Assembly: GCA_964475985.1 (NCBI GenBank)
Contig: CAYYYP010000023.1
Span: forward strand, 1-50,707
DNA length: 50,707 nt
Reading direction: 5' to 3'
DNA from: CAYYYP01 sp964475985
GTDB lineage: Bacteria > Bdellovibrionota > UBA1018 > CAYHWW01
This document shows, piece by piece, positions 8,434 through 16,611 of this stretch. The notes beneath the pieces were generated by a model. The model ran no database searches. It was not told the DNA's origin and saw nothing but the letters and a program-made list of their open reading frames with translations. The first letter of the stretch is position 1; each line of letters starts with the position of its first letter. Both the position numbers and the translations under genes were made by a program.

Positions 8434-9957
8434 TTACTGAACGCAGAGCCAAACTAGGCTCTGGGAATCGGCTATTCGACGAAAGCTTGCAGTGCCCTGA
8501 AGTCCATTTGAGTTAAATGTAAAATGCGAATCCTGCGAATTCTGAATTACGCCTCTGGGAACTAATACAACTGCTGTAGTATTGTGATTGTCTTGTGCAC
8601 ATGGATTTTCGGCTGGTACATATGTGTTCCCATCGACTCTGAGATCGGAAAGCTCAGAGTGAAAACGTCCAGAAAAATCTCTTGTAATTGTTACTCCCGG
8701 CGCACGTGCGGTTGTAAACCAGCCGTTAGATCTAGCGCTACCAACTGATATGCTCATAGGTAATTCAACTCGAACATAGTCTGGCGAGTTTAACTGATTT
8801 AGAATAGGATTAATAACTAGAGCTACTTTTCTGTTATTTAATTCAACTAGATGTCGAGTTTTATTTCTTAAGATCTGATCGTCACGCTGAGCTATAGGTG
8901 TGACGCCTTCAATCAAGGTTTGTACAGGATTTTGCCCGCGACTCGCTTGAGTTTGCCAAGTCGTATTACCCTGTTCCCGCAGCAGCAGTCCTGCCAATGC
9001 TCCAAGGCTGTAGCCTTCCATGTCACCCCGTAAATAATCCATGTTTCCTCGTAAATGCGCATCTAAATTCCTAAGTATATATCTGCGCACATCTTGATCT
9101 GATGCCTGACAACCTAAATGAGCAATAGCTTGCGCAACTTCTTCATAGTACTGTGCCGTGCCCTCACCAATGTCGGAGCGTAAGGTGTGATCCATATCAT
9201 GGCCACTAGAAAGATAGCGACTTTGCCAGTGAGCCGCAGCGCGAATATGTCTAATTCTAGCTTCTCCTAGAGGAGCTCGATAGGCAGCAACAAGACTTCG
9301 GTAAAGTTGCTCACGATAATATCGTGGGTTTGGGTCGGCTGGATAGGCAGAATGACGATCGGTATTTGGCAACTGCCAGGGAGAAGCGTTTCTATTTTGT
9401 AAGTATCGATGAAAAGACTCATGAACGGCGAAGACTAAGGGTTGGTCCGGATTTGGGCCCCTACTCAGTCCATCTAAAGAAATGACAGTGACCTGTGAAC
9501 TGCCACTAGGAAATCCGTAAGAAGTGATACCCCTCACACCAGGATCTAGTTGCTCATAGGGAAGCTCTTCAAAAACTCCAGCTGTCCCACGATTTTGCCG
9601 ATTCCAACTCCATGCTTGATGGGTGGCGTGGTTTACCATGATGACCTGAGTGTTTCTTAAATGATAATTGGGCCAAATACGTTCGGGGCATTCAGTGCCA
9701 AGACGTGTAAGCTGCGCAGCAATATTACTTGCCTGAGATCCAGACTCAAATTGCTCTGCGGCAGCGCGAAAAGGGGCAATCTGGCGATGCATCTGTTCTA
9801 ACGGATCTGGCCGGGGGCAAGGCTGCTCCTGAGCGAACGAGGTGTTGAGGGCACTAAGATAGATCACTCCTAATGTCACAAAATCTATTTTAATTATTAG
9901 ATTTGCCAAGAAGAGCTGAAGTCTTCGCCAATCCGCGTTAGTTCGTTGTAATTTCAT
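8434..9957 (-). CDS. Secreted putative zinc metallopeptidase (HExxH)
   Basis: 507 residues. The N-terminus is long, with a hydrophobic signal core near residues 22-42 ending SFAQ. HESFH lies at residues 179-183 in VFAVHESFHRYLQ, and 82 residues later GEGTAQYYEE supplies a Glu that would fit the third zinc ligand of a gluzincin. The C-terminal part (about 375-507) looks beta-rich with Cys residues at the end. I do not recognise a named peptidase family. It is transcribed from its own region at 9958-10088 and lies between the two small-protein cassettes. The link to metal resistance is only positional; the alternative is a secreted enzyme that happened to insert here. Confidence 0.65.
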   Translation of the reverse strand: MKLQRTNADWRRLQLFLANLIIKIDFVTLGVIYLSALNTSFAQEQPCPRPDPLEQMHRQIAPFRAAAEQFESGSQASNIAAQLTRLGTECPERIWPNYHLRNTQVIMVNHATHQAWSWNRQNRGTAGVFEELPYEQLDPGVRGITSYGFPSGSSQVTVISLDGLSRGPNPDQPLVFAVHESFHRYLQNRNASPWQLPNTDRHSAYPADPNPRYYREQLYRSLVAAYRAPLGEARIRHIRAAAHWQSRYLSSGHDMDHTLRSDIGEGTAQYYEEVAQAIAHLGCQASDQDVRRYILRNLDAHLRGNMDYLRGDMEGYSLGALAGLLLREQGNTTWQTQASRGQNPVQTLIEGVTPIAQRDDQILRNKTRHLVELNNRKVALVINPILNQLNSPDYVRVELPMSISVGSARSNGWFTTARAPGVTITRDFSGRFHSELSDLRVDGNTYVPAENPCAQDNHNTTAVVLVPRGVIQNSQDSHFTFNSNGLQGTASFRRIADSQSLVWLCVQ

Positions 9958-9964
9958 GTGTTTA

Positions 9965-9984
9965 TATTTTCTGCCCAGAAAATA
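9965..9984. repeat. 20-bp palindrome upstream of the HExxH gene
   Basis: TATTTTCTG, CC, CAGAAAATA forms a perfect 9+2+9 palindrome starting 8 bases upstream of the ATG at 9957. Its place fits an operator or a translational control element. No cognate regulator was recognised. Confidence 0.45.
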
Positions 9985-10000
9985 GCCGATTCATACAACA

Positions 10001-10028
10001 TTTTTTGATTATATCATGAATCAAAAAA
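10001..10028. terminator. AT-rich inverted repeat, possible bidirectional terminator
   Basis: TTTTTTGATT (10001-10010) pairs with AATCAAAAAA (10019-10028) across an 8-base loop. T-runs flank the stem on both strands, but there is no GC-rich core, so termination would be weak. It lies 60 bases after the P-type ATPase stop on the minus strand. Confidence 0.4.
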
Positions 10029-10088
10029 TCGCGATTTTAGGTCAAAATTGCCTATAAATTTGGATTATTTTCATCACGAAATCCGTTT

Positions 10089-12218
10089 TTATCGAAGTAG
10101 CCTTAGGGAGTTGGCAATTACGAGCAGTGTTGCACCTGTGTCAGCAGCAATCGCAAGCCAGAGACTTGTGTGACCTGAAATAGACAGGCCTAGAAACAGA
10201 AGCTTTGTTGTCAGCGCAAATGCCGTATTAAACCAAATTACGCGCAAAGTTTTTTTTCCCATGATGATGGCTTCTGCGATTCCCATGAGTTGATCTTGCA
10301 TGAGAGTGACATCCGAGGTTTCAATGGCGGTATCAGTTCCTGATGCTCCCATGGCGATACCTAAACTTGCACTTGCCATTGCAGGCGCGTCATTGACACC
10401 ATCGCCAATCATCGCAACCGAGCCATACCGGTTTTTTAATTCCTTAATTTTTAGAACTTTGTCGTTTGGCAGAAGATCACCAAACGCCTCATCAATGCCG
10501 ACTTGTTTTGAAATTGCATTGACCGTGCGTTGATTGTCGCCACTAATCATGATGACGCTCTGGATGCCTGCAGAATGCAGAGCGATGATCGCCTGTTTTG
10601 CTTCTGTGCGAATGGCGTCTCCCAAGCCAAGCACTCCCATCACTTGGCCCGTGCAACCCGCATGGGGACGGTGCCCTACGATCACAACTGATTGTGCTTG
10701 ATCTTCTATGGTAGCGAGAAGTGCTTCAAACTTTTCTGAGCAGACAGCATTATCGTGAGCAAACTTGTGGTTTCCCACGAAATAAAAATGATCATTGATG
10801 ACGGCCTCGGCCCCGCGACCACTTGTGGATTGGTATCCCATACTTTGAACAACTGTCAGCTTGCGTGCTTTTGCTTCACTCACCACCGCGCGTGCCAGAG
10901 GGTGCGTCGAATGCATGTCAATCGAAGCCGCTATCGAGAGAATCTGGTTTTCGTTATGTCCGTTCATGGCATAAATTTTAAGAACTTTGGGCACACCCTC
11001 TGTGATGGTTCCTGTCTTATCCACAGCAAGAGCTTTGAGTTTACCAATAGCCTCAAGGCCTGCCCCACCTTTGATGAGAACGCCTCGTTTTGCCATTGCT
11101 GTGAGTCCTGAGACAATTGACACAGGTGTAGCAATCACCAGGGCGCATGGGCATGCAACGACAAGCATAACCAGAGCCCGATAAATCCAAGTGGACCAAT
11201 CACCATTAAAGAAAACAGGCGGAATCAAAAGAATGCCAACAGCAAGGGCAAGCACAAATGGTGTGTAGTAAGTTGCAAACTGGTCCACAAAACGTTGCGT
11301 GGGAGCCTTTTGATTTTGAGCTTCTTCGATCAAGCGAATGATTTGGGAAAGTTTTGTATTTTGAGAATCTTGAGTGACTTTGAGCTCAATTGAACCATCA
11401 TCATTGATAGTACCGGCAAGCACCTTGTCTCCGACTGATTTTTCTACAGGTAAAGATTCTCCCGTAATGGGCGCCTGATTTATCGAGGCCTTTCCAAGGG
11501 TGACCATCCCGTCAAGTGGAATTCTAGCGCCGGACCTCACAAGGATTACATCATCGACAGCCACTTTATCTATCGGCACTTCTGAGTATTCTGTCGAAGA
11601 TTTTGCCTTCACGAGAGCCATTGCAGGAACAAGATTTAAGAGTGACTGAATTGATCTCCGTGCACGTTCAAGACTAAAACTTTCTAAAAGCTCTGCAAAT
11701 GCAAAAAGAAAGACGACAGCAGATGCCTCGGAAAATTCTCCAATTGCCAAAGCACCCACTGTTGCAATTATCATAAGGACGTTCATATCGAGAGTGAAAG
11801 TTTTTAGTGCACGAAATGCCTTAGGCGCAATGAGTGCACCACCCAAGAGAATTGAAAAAAGATAAAGTCCTTTCTGTACGCCCTCCGTAATCAAGTCAAA
11901 AAAACCTAAACCAAGGCCTGTTGCTAATAAAAATCCAGAAATCAAAACCAGCAAACTGCGACGATTAAATTTCGATGCCGTTTGGCCAGATTTTTCCGCT
12001 TCCTCGACAGAAACACCGGTAGAGTTAATTTTTTTAATAATTTCCTGACGTGAAACTTTTGGATCATGAGTGATCACAACTAGAGCGCTTATTAAATTTG
12101 GCTCTACTGCAGTAATTCCATTCACAGTTAAAAGTGCTTTTCTGATTGCTAAGACTTCATCCCCGCAATCCATGCCGCTGACTTTGATCACTGTTTTCTG
12201 CAATTTTGCTGTTTTCAT
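10089..12218 (-). CDS. zntA: Zn/Cd/Pb-exporting P1B-type ATPase, ZntA-like
   Basis: 709 residues from the ATG at 12218. An N-terminal metal-associated domain (about 1-70) has a single-Cys site, GMDCGDE, instead of the usual CxxC. The core contains TGES (actuator), CPCALVIATP in TM6, DKTGTIT (phosphorylated Asp), HPLARA in the nucleotide domain and GDGVNDAPA. The final membrane segment has LAIAADTGATLLVIANSLRL; the Asp there together with CPC is the signature of the P1B-2 group, which exports Zn2+, Cd2+ and Pb2+ from the cytoplasm using ATP. It follows an outer-membrane-type gene on the same strand with a 134-base gap and may share transcripts from the ECF-type promoter at 14.3 kb. Confidence 0.95.
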   Translation of the reverse strand: MKTAKLQKTVIKVSGMDCGDEVLAIRKALLTVNGITAVEPNLISALVVITHDPKVSRQEIIKKINSTGVSVEEAEKSGQTASKFNRRSLLVLISGFLLATGLGLGFFDLITEGVQKGLYLFSILLGGALIAPKAFRALKTFTLDMNVLMIIATVGALAIGEFSEASAVVFLFAFAELLESFSLERARRSIQSLLNLVPAMALVKAKSSTEYSEVPIDKVAVDDVILVRSGARIPLDGMVTLGKASINQAPITGESLPVEKSVGDKVLAGTINDDGSIELKVTQDSQNTKLSQIIRLIEEAQNQKAPTQRFVDQFATYYTPFVLALAVGILLIPPVFFNGDWSTWIYRALVMLVVACPCALVIATPVSIVSGLTAMAKRGVLIKGGAGLEAIGKLKALAVDKTGTITEGVPKVLKIYAMNGHNENQILSIAASIDMHSTHPLARAVVSEAKARKLTVVQSMGYQSTSGRGAEAVINDHFYFVGNHKFAHDNAVCSEKFEALLATIEDQAQSVVIVGHRPHAGCTGQVMGVLGLGDAIRTEAKQAIIALHSAGIQSVIMISGDNQRTVNAISKQVGIDEAFGDLLPNDKVLKIKELKNRYGSVAMIGDGVNDAPAMASASLGIAMGASGTDTAIETSDVTLMQDQLMGIAEAIIMGKKTLRVIWFNTAFALTTKLLFLGLSISGHTSLWLAIAADTGATLLVIANSLRLLR

Positions 12219-12352
12219 AGCCACCAAATCTACCGTAAAAAAATCATGGACTCAAAATATTCTGGACACAGAGCTCCAATAATCACGCTTATTAAAACCG
12301 CGTTTTGTGGAGACCCTGTGCCCGTGCGTCAATGGTTACGAGAATGCTTTGC

Positions 12353-13288
12353 TCAAAGCATTACAATATTGGCATTCAAATTCATACTCGTCGTTGAAAG
12401 CGGTTGATTTGTGTACCAGTTAAGATACGGCGTCATTGAAACTCGGTCATTGATCTTAATGTCTAAACCAGGTTCTACGTCTGCCAGTGAACGATTAGGA
12501 TTTCTTGTGTTCGGAATTCCTGCGGTATCAACAACCACTGTTGCCTCGTACAAAACCCAGGCCGTTACCTGTTGTGTAAACTGATAATTCAATTGCGGTC
12601 CTGTATAAAGTTGCAGACGTGGCAAAGTAGCTGAAGGGTCAAGTGCCTGTCTATCGTTTGATTGAACCCAGTATCTGGCGTGGTTGACCATGGAGAGCGA
12701 AAAATTTGATCTGTTGAATTCAATGCTTGGAATGAATGAAACGCGCACACTGCCCCTTGTTTTATTTTCACGTGAGGATTCACTTGTAGATACAAAAACT
12801 CGAGTGTCGCAATCTAATGTGGCCTTTTGTCCTAGAAGTTTCCCTCGAATGAGTCCTGCCTTAGCAACTTTGATAAAACTATCGTACATCAGAGAAACCC
12901 TGCGATCGGCGCCACCGTTAGTCGGGTCTGTGAGTTGGTAGACGAAATCAAAAACAGGGGTGATCGAGAGATCATTTGTAAGATTGTATTTTGCAGCAAT
13001 TTGATTCTGAAGGCTTAACCCCCATATCCCGCCCTTAGTAAAAGCTGTGGTCGAAGAACTAGTAGGTGCGGCGACGCGCGGCCCATAAAAAAATGAGGTT
13101 GCTGATATCGATAGTGGCAACGCCCTTCGTGTAGAGGAACCCATACTTGTGGTTGCAGTTGACGTATTGACGGGATTTGACGATGGCGTTGACGACGACG
13201 CTGGAACTCCTATAGCCGTTGCAGTGGTGGCAGCAAGAGTAGTGAGGGACCAAAAGCAAGACACGATGCTAGTACTGATGATCTTCAT
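12353..13288 (-). CDS. Exported beta-barrel-like protein, unknown function
   Basis: 311 residues with a signal peptide (1-25, LAATTATA) and a Ser/Thr/Pro-rich linker (26-60). The remainder alternates polar and hydrophobic residues with many aromatic turns, for example ITPVFDFVYQLTDPTNGG, LVRGK-type strands and YTGPQLNYQFTQQVTAWVLY, as in outer membrane beta-barrels; the last strand lacks a terminal Phe. I do not recognise the family. It sits between the second small-protein cassette and the Zn ATPase, all on the minus strand, so a role as a porin or outer-membrane partner in metal response is possible but inferred. Confidence 0.62.
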   Translation of the reverse strand: MKIISTSIVSCFWSLTTLAATTATAIGVPASSSTPSSNPVNTSTATTSMGSSTRRALPLSISATSFFYGPRVAAPTSSSTTAFTKGGIWGLSLQNQIAAKYNLTNDLSITPVFDFVYQLTDPTNGGADRRVSLMYDSFIKVAKAGLIRGKLLGQKATLDCDTRVFVSTSESSRENKTRGSVRVSFIPSIEFNRSNFSLSMVNHARYWVQSNDRQALDPSATLPRLQLYTGPQLNYQFTQQVTAWVLYEATVVVDTAGIPNTRNPNRSLADVEPGLDIKINDRVSMTPYLNWYTNQPLSTTSMNLNANIVML

Positions 13289-13389
13289 GGGACAGCTCTC
13301 CTAATGGTAAAATCAGAATAAGATCTGCATTGATATAAATGATAAATAATTTATATTTGTAAAAATATAACGGGTTGTAATGCCGTGCC

Positions 13390-13427
13390 GTTACGGAGGC
13401 CCCGCGTCCCTGTAAGGCCTCCGTAAC
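13390..13427. repeat. 12-bp perfect inverted repeat after the second small-protein gene
   Basis: GTTACGGAGGCC (13390-13401) and GGCCTCCGTAAC (13416-13427) form a perfect GC-rich stem with a 14-base loop. It lies 39 bases after the stop at 13467. Loop size and position match the hairpin at 7377-7420 although the sequence differs. No T-run follows on the minus strand, so full termination is unlikely. Confidence 0.7.
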
Positions 13428-13466
13428 GACAGGTGCTTTCGTTGAGGTGAATATGACGCAGAAGAC

Positions 13467-13799
13467 TCAGCGGTCTTCTAATCCACCCTGATGATGGGGA
13501 GGTCGCACGACTTCCTTCGGTTTTGAGTCTTGGTCGTAGACCGCATGTTCTTTGGCTGCCTCGTTGTTAGAAGTCACCGCCGGTCCTGATTCCAGTGCTT
13601 GATTACCTACGCTGGTTGGCATTCTCTCATTGGACTGGATACCAGCAGAGGGTTCCATGGGCCGTTGAACTTCTGCAGTTCGGCTTTTCTGACGATAAGA
13701 ATCGCGAGGGCCACCGTGCCACGCTGCGAAAGCAGTGGATTGGGATAAAGTTAAAGTAATGAGGCTAAGAACCACTATTTTGGAGTTAGAAAATTTCAT
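13467..13799 (-). CDS. Small exported disordered protein, PPHHQGGLEDR tail
   Basis: 110 residues from the ATG at 13799; an ATG two codons earlier is possible. A signal peptide (MKFSNSKIVVLSLITLTLSQ... ending AFA) is followed by WHGGPRDSYRQ and a charged, Pro/Ser/Asn/Glu-rich stretch that looks unstructured, ending in PPHHQGGLEDR. It is the paralogue of the gene at 7454-7762. The leader before both genes is also alike (TTTTACTCTTT or CTTTACTCTTT, then GGAGAC). I recognise no named family. The conserved tail suggests a short functional motif, possibly for metal or partner binding. Confidence 0.72.
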   Translation of the reverse strand: MKFSNSKIVVLSLITLTLSQSTAFAAWHGGPRDSYRQKSRTAEVQRPMEPSAGIQSNERMPTSVGNQALESGPAVTSNNEAAKEHAVYDQDSKPKEVVRPPHHQGGLEDR

Positions 13800-13919
13800 A
13801 GTCATAAAGTCTCCGGTAAAAGAGTAAAATTGATCTGACGTTGAGGGTTGTCATCGTTTTGAAAGAGATTGATGCGGCACTTCGCTCAAGCGCGGGGGCA
13901 CACCTCTGCAGTCGGGGAA

Positions 13920-14261
13920 TTAAACGATGGGAGGCCTCAGGTCGGGATCTTGAGACCGACTTGAAAATATTGATGTCACTGGTTTCACTCTTTGTTCAAA
14001 CCCTCGTGGCGGATTTAACAAGAGTGGAGAGGGGACAACACCGATGACTATATGACAGTGAACAATGCAGTGCTCAGGGCTCTGGGCCGAATGCGTTGGC
14101 GAAGAGTGGTGCCGGGAAGAGTTTTCATCACTTTGAGTGGTGGAGAACGACATTTCGTCTTTGTCCGCCGTATGCTGGTAAAATGCGATTGAGCTGCGAG
14201 CAACGAGGCTTGTCAAAAGAAGGCAAATGACGAAGAACAGATTTATTTCTTTTTGTTCCAT
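13920..14261 (-). CDS. CzcI-like small exported protein, paralogue of 7870-8232
   Basis: 113 residues from the ATG at 14261, chosen by alignment with the paralogue (MEQKEINLFFVICLLLTSLV against MNSKNFAQLFIICLLLATFV). After the signal peptide come FYQHTADKDE, a Ser/His linker, then PEHCIVHCHIVIGVVPSPL and the C-terminus DPDLRPPIV. The HCIVHCH cluster and RPP end are conserved between the copies while the linker is not. It follows an ECF-type promoter at 14293-14319 and heads a set that leads towards the Zn ATPase. Periplasmic metal binding or sensing is the likely role, inferred from CzcI-like proteins. Confidence 0.78.
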   Translation of the reverse strand: MEQKEINLFFVICLLLTSLVARSSIAFYQHTADKDEMSFSTTQSDENSSRHHSSPTHSAQSPEHCIVHCHIVIGVVPSPLLLNPPRGFEQRVKPVTSIFSSRSQDPDLRPPIV

Positions 14262-14292
14262 AATGATTCGAAAGCCCCCTTTCAATCAGGAT

Positions 14293-14319
14293 TACGAATG
14301 AGGCACTTGATTTGTGACA
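14293..14319 (-). promoter_or_regulatory. ECF-type promoter TGTCAC-N17-CGTA (cassette B)
   Basis: On the minus strand TGTCAC (14319-14314), 17 bases and CGTA (14296-14293) precede the CzcI-like gene. A near copy (TATCAC, 14328-14323) lies 9 bases upstream, as in cassette A. Sequence identity with cassette A continues into the adjoining AATTAATTT stretch and the spacer end (TTCGTAA), then the GATTGAAAGG leader. Confidence 0.72.
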
Positions 14320-14547
14320 GCTGTGATAAATTAATTTTGATTTTTTCGAAATTTGAAATGAACTCTTTAAAAATCTAATAATACCAACATGATTGATCTG
14401 GGGTCCCCGCAAAAATTATTAATATAGTCCTAGTGTCATTGCAGTGCGATGCGGCGCAAGCAGAGTCCGTGATTGGTATATCGATCCGTTTTTGCACTCA
14501 GTCGTTCGATGCCTGTGATGCTTCAGAATGTTTGTTTTTATACTGCA

Positions 14548-15225
14548 TCACTCAAATGGTTTTCTTTCCACAACTAAAAAGAGTTTTCTCGGAAAACTGC
14601 CTTCGTCAAATTGCTCGGTTTCCAAAAGTTGAAAACCACGAGCTAAGTATTCTATTTTTTCTTTGTTAAAAAAGTGAACGATGAACCCATCTGCTTCATA
14701 CATATCCTCGCCTCGATGAATTCCAGTTTTATAGTCTGCATCACCGGTGTGTCTTGCTGTGTAGATATTGAGGCCACCTGGTTTTAGTACACGTAAAATC
14801 TCACTAGAGATGAACTCCAGTTCTTGTGTGGTAAATGCCATATTAAAGAGCATGTGCGAGTAACAGGCTTCAAGCGTACTATCCTCGAAGGGAAGAGCGT
14901 TTCTTGCATCGTGACAAATCGGATCGACTGCCTCTGAAGTAAAACCAAGATCTGTAGCTTTCTCTTTGATCGCAGCAACAGCAGATGGTGAATATTCCAA
15001 GGCATGGACCGAAAAGCCATTTTGAGCGAAATGGAATGTGTCCCGCCCTTGGCCAGCTCCAAGTTCAAGAATTTTTGACATTCCTTCGTTTCGGAAAAGT
15101 GCCGTCGCTACTTGGGCTGGATAGCTTGGCTGAGTTCCGTAAAGATCGGGTTCTTCAGTGAATGTCGTTTCCCATTGCTGTTGTTGAAGTTTACGGGCTT
15201 TGGCGTCAAAATCGTCACTCTTCAT
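14548..15225 (-). CDS. Class I SAM-dependent methyltransferase
   Basis: 225 residues. ILELGAGQGRDTFHFAQNGF (residues about 52-71) is motif I of the Rossmann methyltransferase fold; VHALEYSPSAV follows as motif II, PICHDARNALPFEDSTLEAC as motif III, and ILRVLKPGGLNIYT as the post-motif block. AGAGG lies 8 bases before the ATG. It resembles TehB-like or thiopurine-type methyltransferases that act on small molecules or metalloids. It is divergent from chrA with 115 bases between starts, next to metal resistance genes, so a metalloid or toxic small molecule is a possible substrate; this is inference. Confidence 0.85.
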   Translation of the reverse strand: MKSDDFDAKARKLQQQQWETTFTEEPDLYGTQPSYPAQVATALFRNEGMSKILELGAGQGRDTFHFAQNGFSVHALEYSPSAVAAIKEKATDLGFTSEAVDPICHDARNALPFEDSTLEACYSHMLFNMAFTTQELEFISSEILRVLKPGGLNIYTARHTGDADYKTGIHRGEDMYEADGFIVHFFNKEKIEYLARGFQLLETEQFDEGSFPRKLFLVVERKPFE

Positions 15226-15340
15226 TGAGAAAACCTCTGCTTAATAGAGAATACTTCTATAAGATCTAAAAAGATATTTGGCTCCTTTAGAGGATTGCCG
15301 CTTTTGATTTTTAGCCTATGAAATTTAGGAGCAAATCTCC

Positions 15341-15391
15341 ATGATAATTATCCAACGAATGTATCCGCAAGAAAGACGATCTGGCTTTTAA
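15341..15391 (+). CDS. 16-codon leader ORF translationally joined to chrA
   Basis: ATG at 15341 opens a 16-residue frame (MIIIQRMYPQERRSGF) whose TAA shares its last A with the chrA ATG (TAATG at 15389-15393). AGGAG lies 8 bases upstream of the leader ATG, while chrA itself has no good ribosome binding site. The GGAG can pair with CTCC next to the ATG (GGAGcaaatCTCC), which may hide the site. This suggests that chrA translation depends on re-initiation after the leader. It could be a chance ORF, but the spacing and overlap argue against it. Confidence 0.5.
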   Translation: MIIIQRMYPQERRSGF

Positions 15392-16557
15392 TGGAACAGA
15401 AATCGGCACGATCGACTTTGCTGGAATTAGCTCTTCTATTTTTGAAGTTGGGGCTTACGGCTTTTGGTGGTCCCACCGCCCATATCGCCATGATGGAAGA
15501 TGAAGTTGTTCGTAGGAGAAAATGGATCTCAAAAGAAGAGTTTCTTGATCTTCTTAGTGCCGCAAATTTAATTCCCGGGCCCAACTCCACTGAGCTGGCA
15601 ATTCATATCGGTCATAGACGCGCCGGATGGTTGGGCCTCCTGGTTGCTGGGATTTGTTTTATTTTGCCTGCCTTTTTCATCGTTGTCGTCATAGCAAAAA
15701 TGTATGTCATCTATGGCAAGCTACCCGAAACGGAAGCTCTCTTAAGCGGTATTAAGCCTGTCATTATTGCTGTGGTTGTTCAGGCTCTTTGGGGACTAGG
15801 AAAGTCTGCATTAAAAAATGGAGTATTGACTTGTATTTGCATCACAGCAGCTTTGGCAAATTTCTTTGGCGCAGGAGAAGTGACGACACTTCTCGTAGCT
15901 GGAACGATTTCATGTATGGCTACTGAGCATTGGCCAAAAGTAAGAACCTCATTAAAGCTGGGAATTGTTACAATCCTCGGCATTGGCACCTCGATTAAAG
16001 CTACGGCTGTCGCAATGGCTACCCAGGCTTTATTTAGTTTGAGCCAATTATTTTTATTCTTTGTTAAGGTTGGTTCCGTTCTTTTTGGAAGCGGGTATGT
16101 GCTCTTGTCTTTTTTGAGATCAGATCTTGTAGAGAAATGGCATTGGCTTACAGAGACACAGCTTTTAGATGCCATTGCCGTAGGTCAATTCACGCCAGGC
16201 CCCGTGTTCACGACGGCGAGTTTTATTGGATACATACTTTCAGGTTGGCGGGGAGCGATTGTTGCAACAACGGGAATTTTTCTTCCAGCTTTTTTCTTTG
16301 TAGCCATCAGCGCGCCATTTCTACCTCATCTGCGCAAATCAGTTCGAGTAGGCTCATTTCTTGACGGTGTGAATGTCGCGTCTTTGGCTCTCATGGCTGT
16401 CGTAAGTTTACAGCTTGGCAAGGTTGCCATAGTGGATGCCCTGACTGCCACGTTAGGGGTTCTAACCATGATTCTTCTGACGCGCTTTAAGGTCAATTCT
16501 GTTTTTCTTGTGATTGGCGGAGCATTTATTGGACTGATACGCGCCAAGTATTTTTAA
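15391..16557 (+). CDS. chrA: Chromate transporter ChrA, long-chain type
   Basis: 388 residues, the usual size of two-domain (long) CHR family transporters, which expel chromate from the cytoplasm. The first half has FLKLGLTAFGGPTAHIAMME and the second half repeats the pattern with FVKVGSVLFGSGYVLLSFL. Both halves carry the NLIPGPN or QFTPGPV loop (AANLIPGPNSTELAIHIG; AVGQFTPGPVFTTASFIGY). Ten or more hydrophobic segments are visible. The start has no strong ribosome binding site and overlaps the stop of a short leader ORF. It is divergent from a methyltransferase and converges with the anti-sigma gene. Confidence 0.95.
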   Translation: MEQKSARSTLLELALLFLKLGLTAFGGPTAHIAMMEDEVVRRRKWISKEEFLDLLSAANLIPGPNSTELAIHIGHRRAGWLGLLVAGICFILPAFFIVVVIAKMYVIYGKLPETEALLSGIKPVIIAVVVQALWGLGKSALKNGVLTCICITAALANFFGAGEVTTLLVAGTISCMATEHWPKVRTSLKLGIVTILGIGTSIKATAVAMATQALFSLSQLFLFFVKVGSVLFGSGYVLLSFLRSDLVEKWHWLTETQLLDAIAVGQFTPGPVFTTASFIGYILSGWRGAIVATTGIFLPAFFFVAISAPFLPHLRKSVRVGSFLDGVNVASLALMAVVSLQLGKVAIVDALTATLGVLTMILLTRFKVNSVFLVIGGAFIGLIRAKYF

Positions 16558-16611
16558 GTAGCGGTCTCTTGCGCTACCTGAATCTCTGTACCAATTCAGA
16601 ACATCCTGGTT

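Noticed and set aside
14433..14669. A plus-strand frame between the small-protein cassette and the methyltransferase
   Set aside because: It runs into the methyltransferase gene on the other strand, has no recognisable domain and no ribosome site.
16560..16580. GTAGCG/CGCTAC hairpin after chrA as an intrinsic terminator
   Set aside because: The stem is only 6 bp and no T-run follows on either strand.
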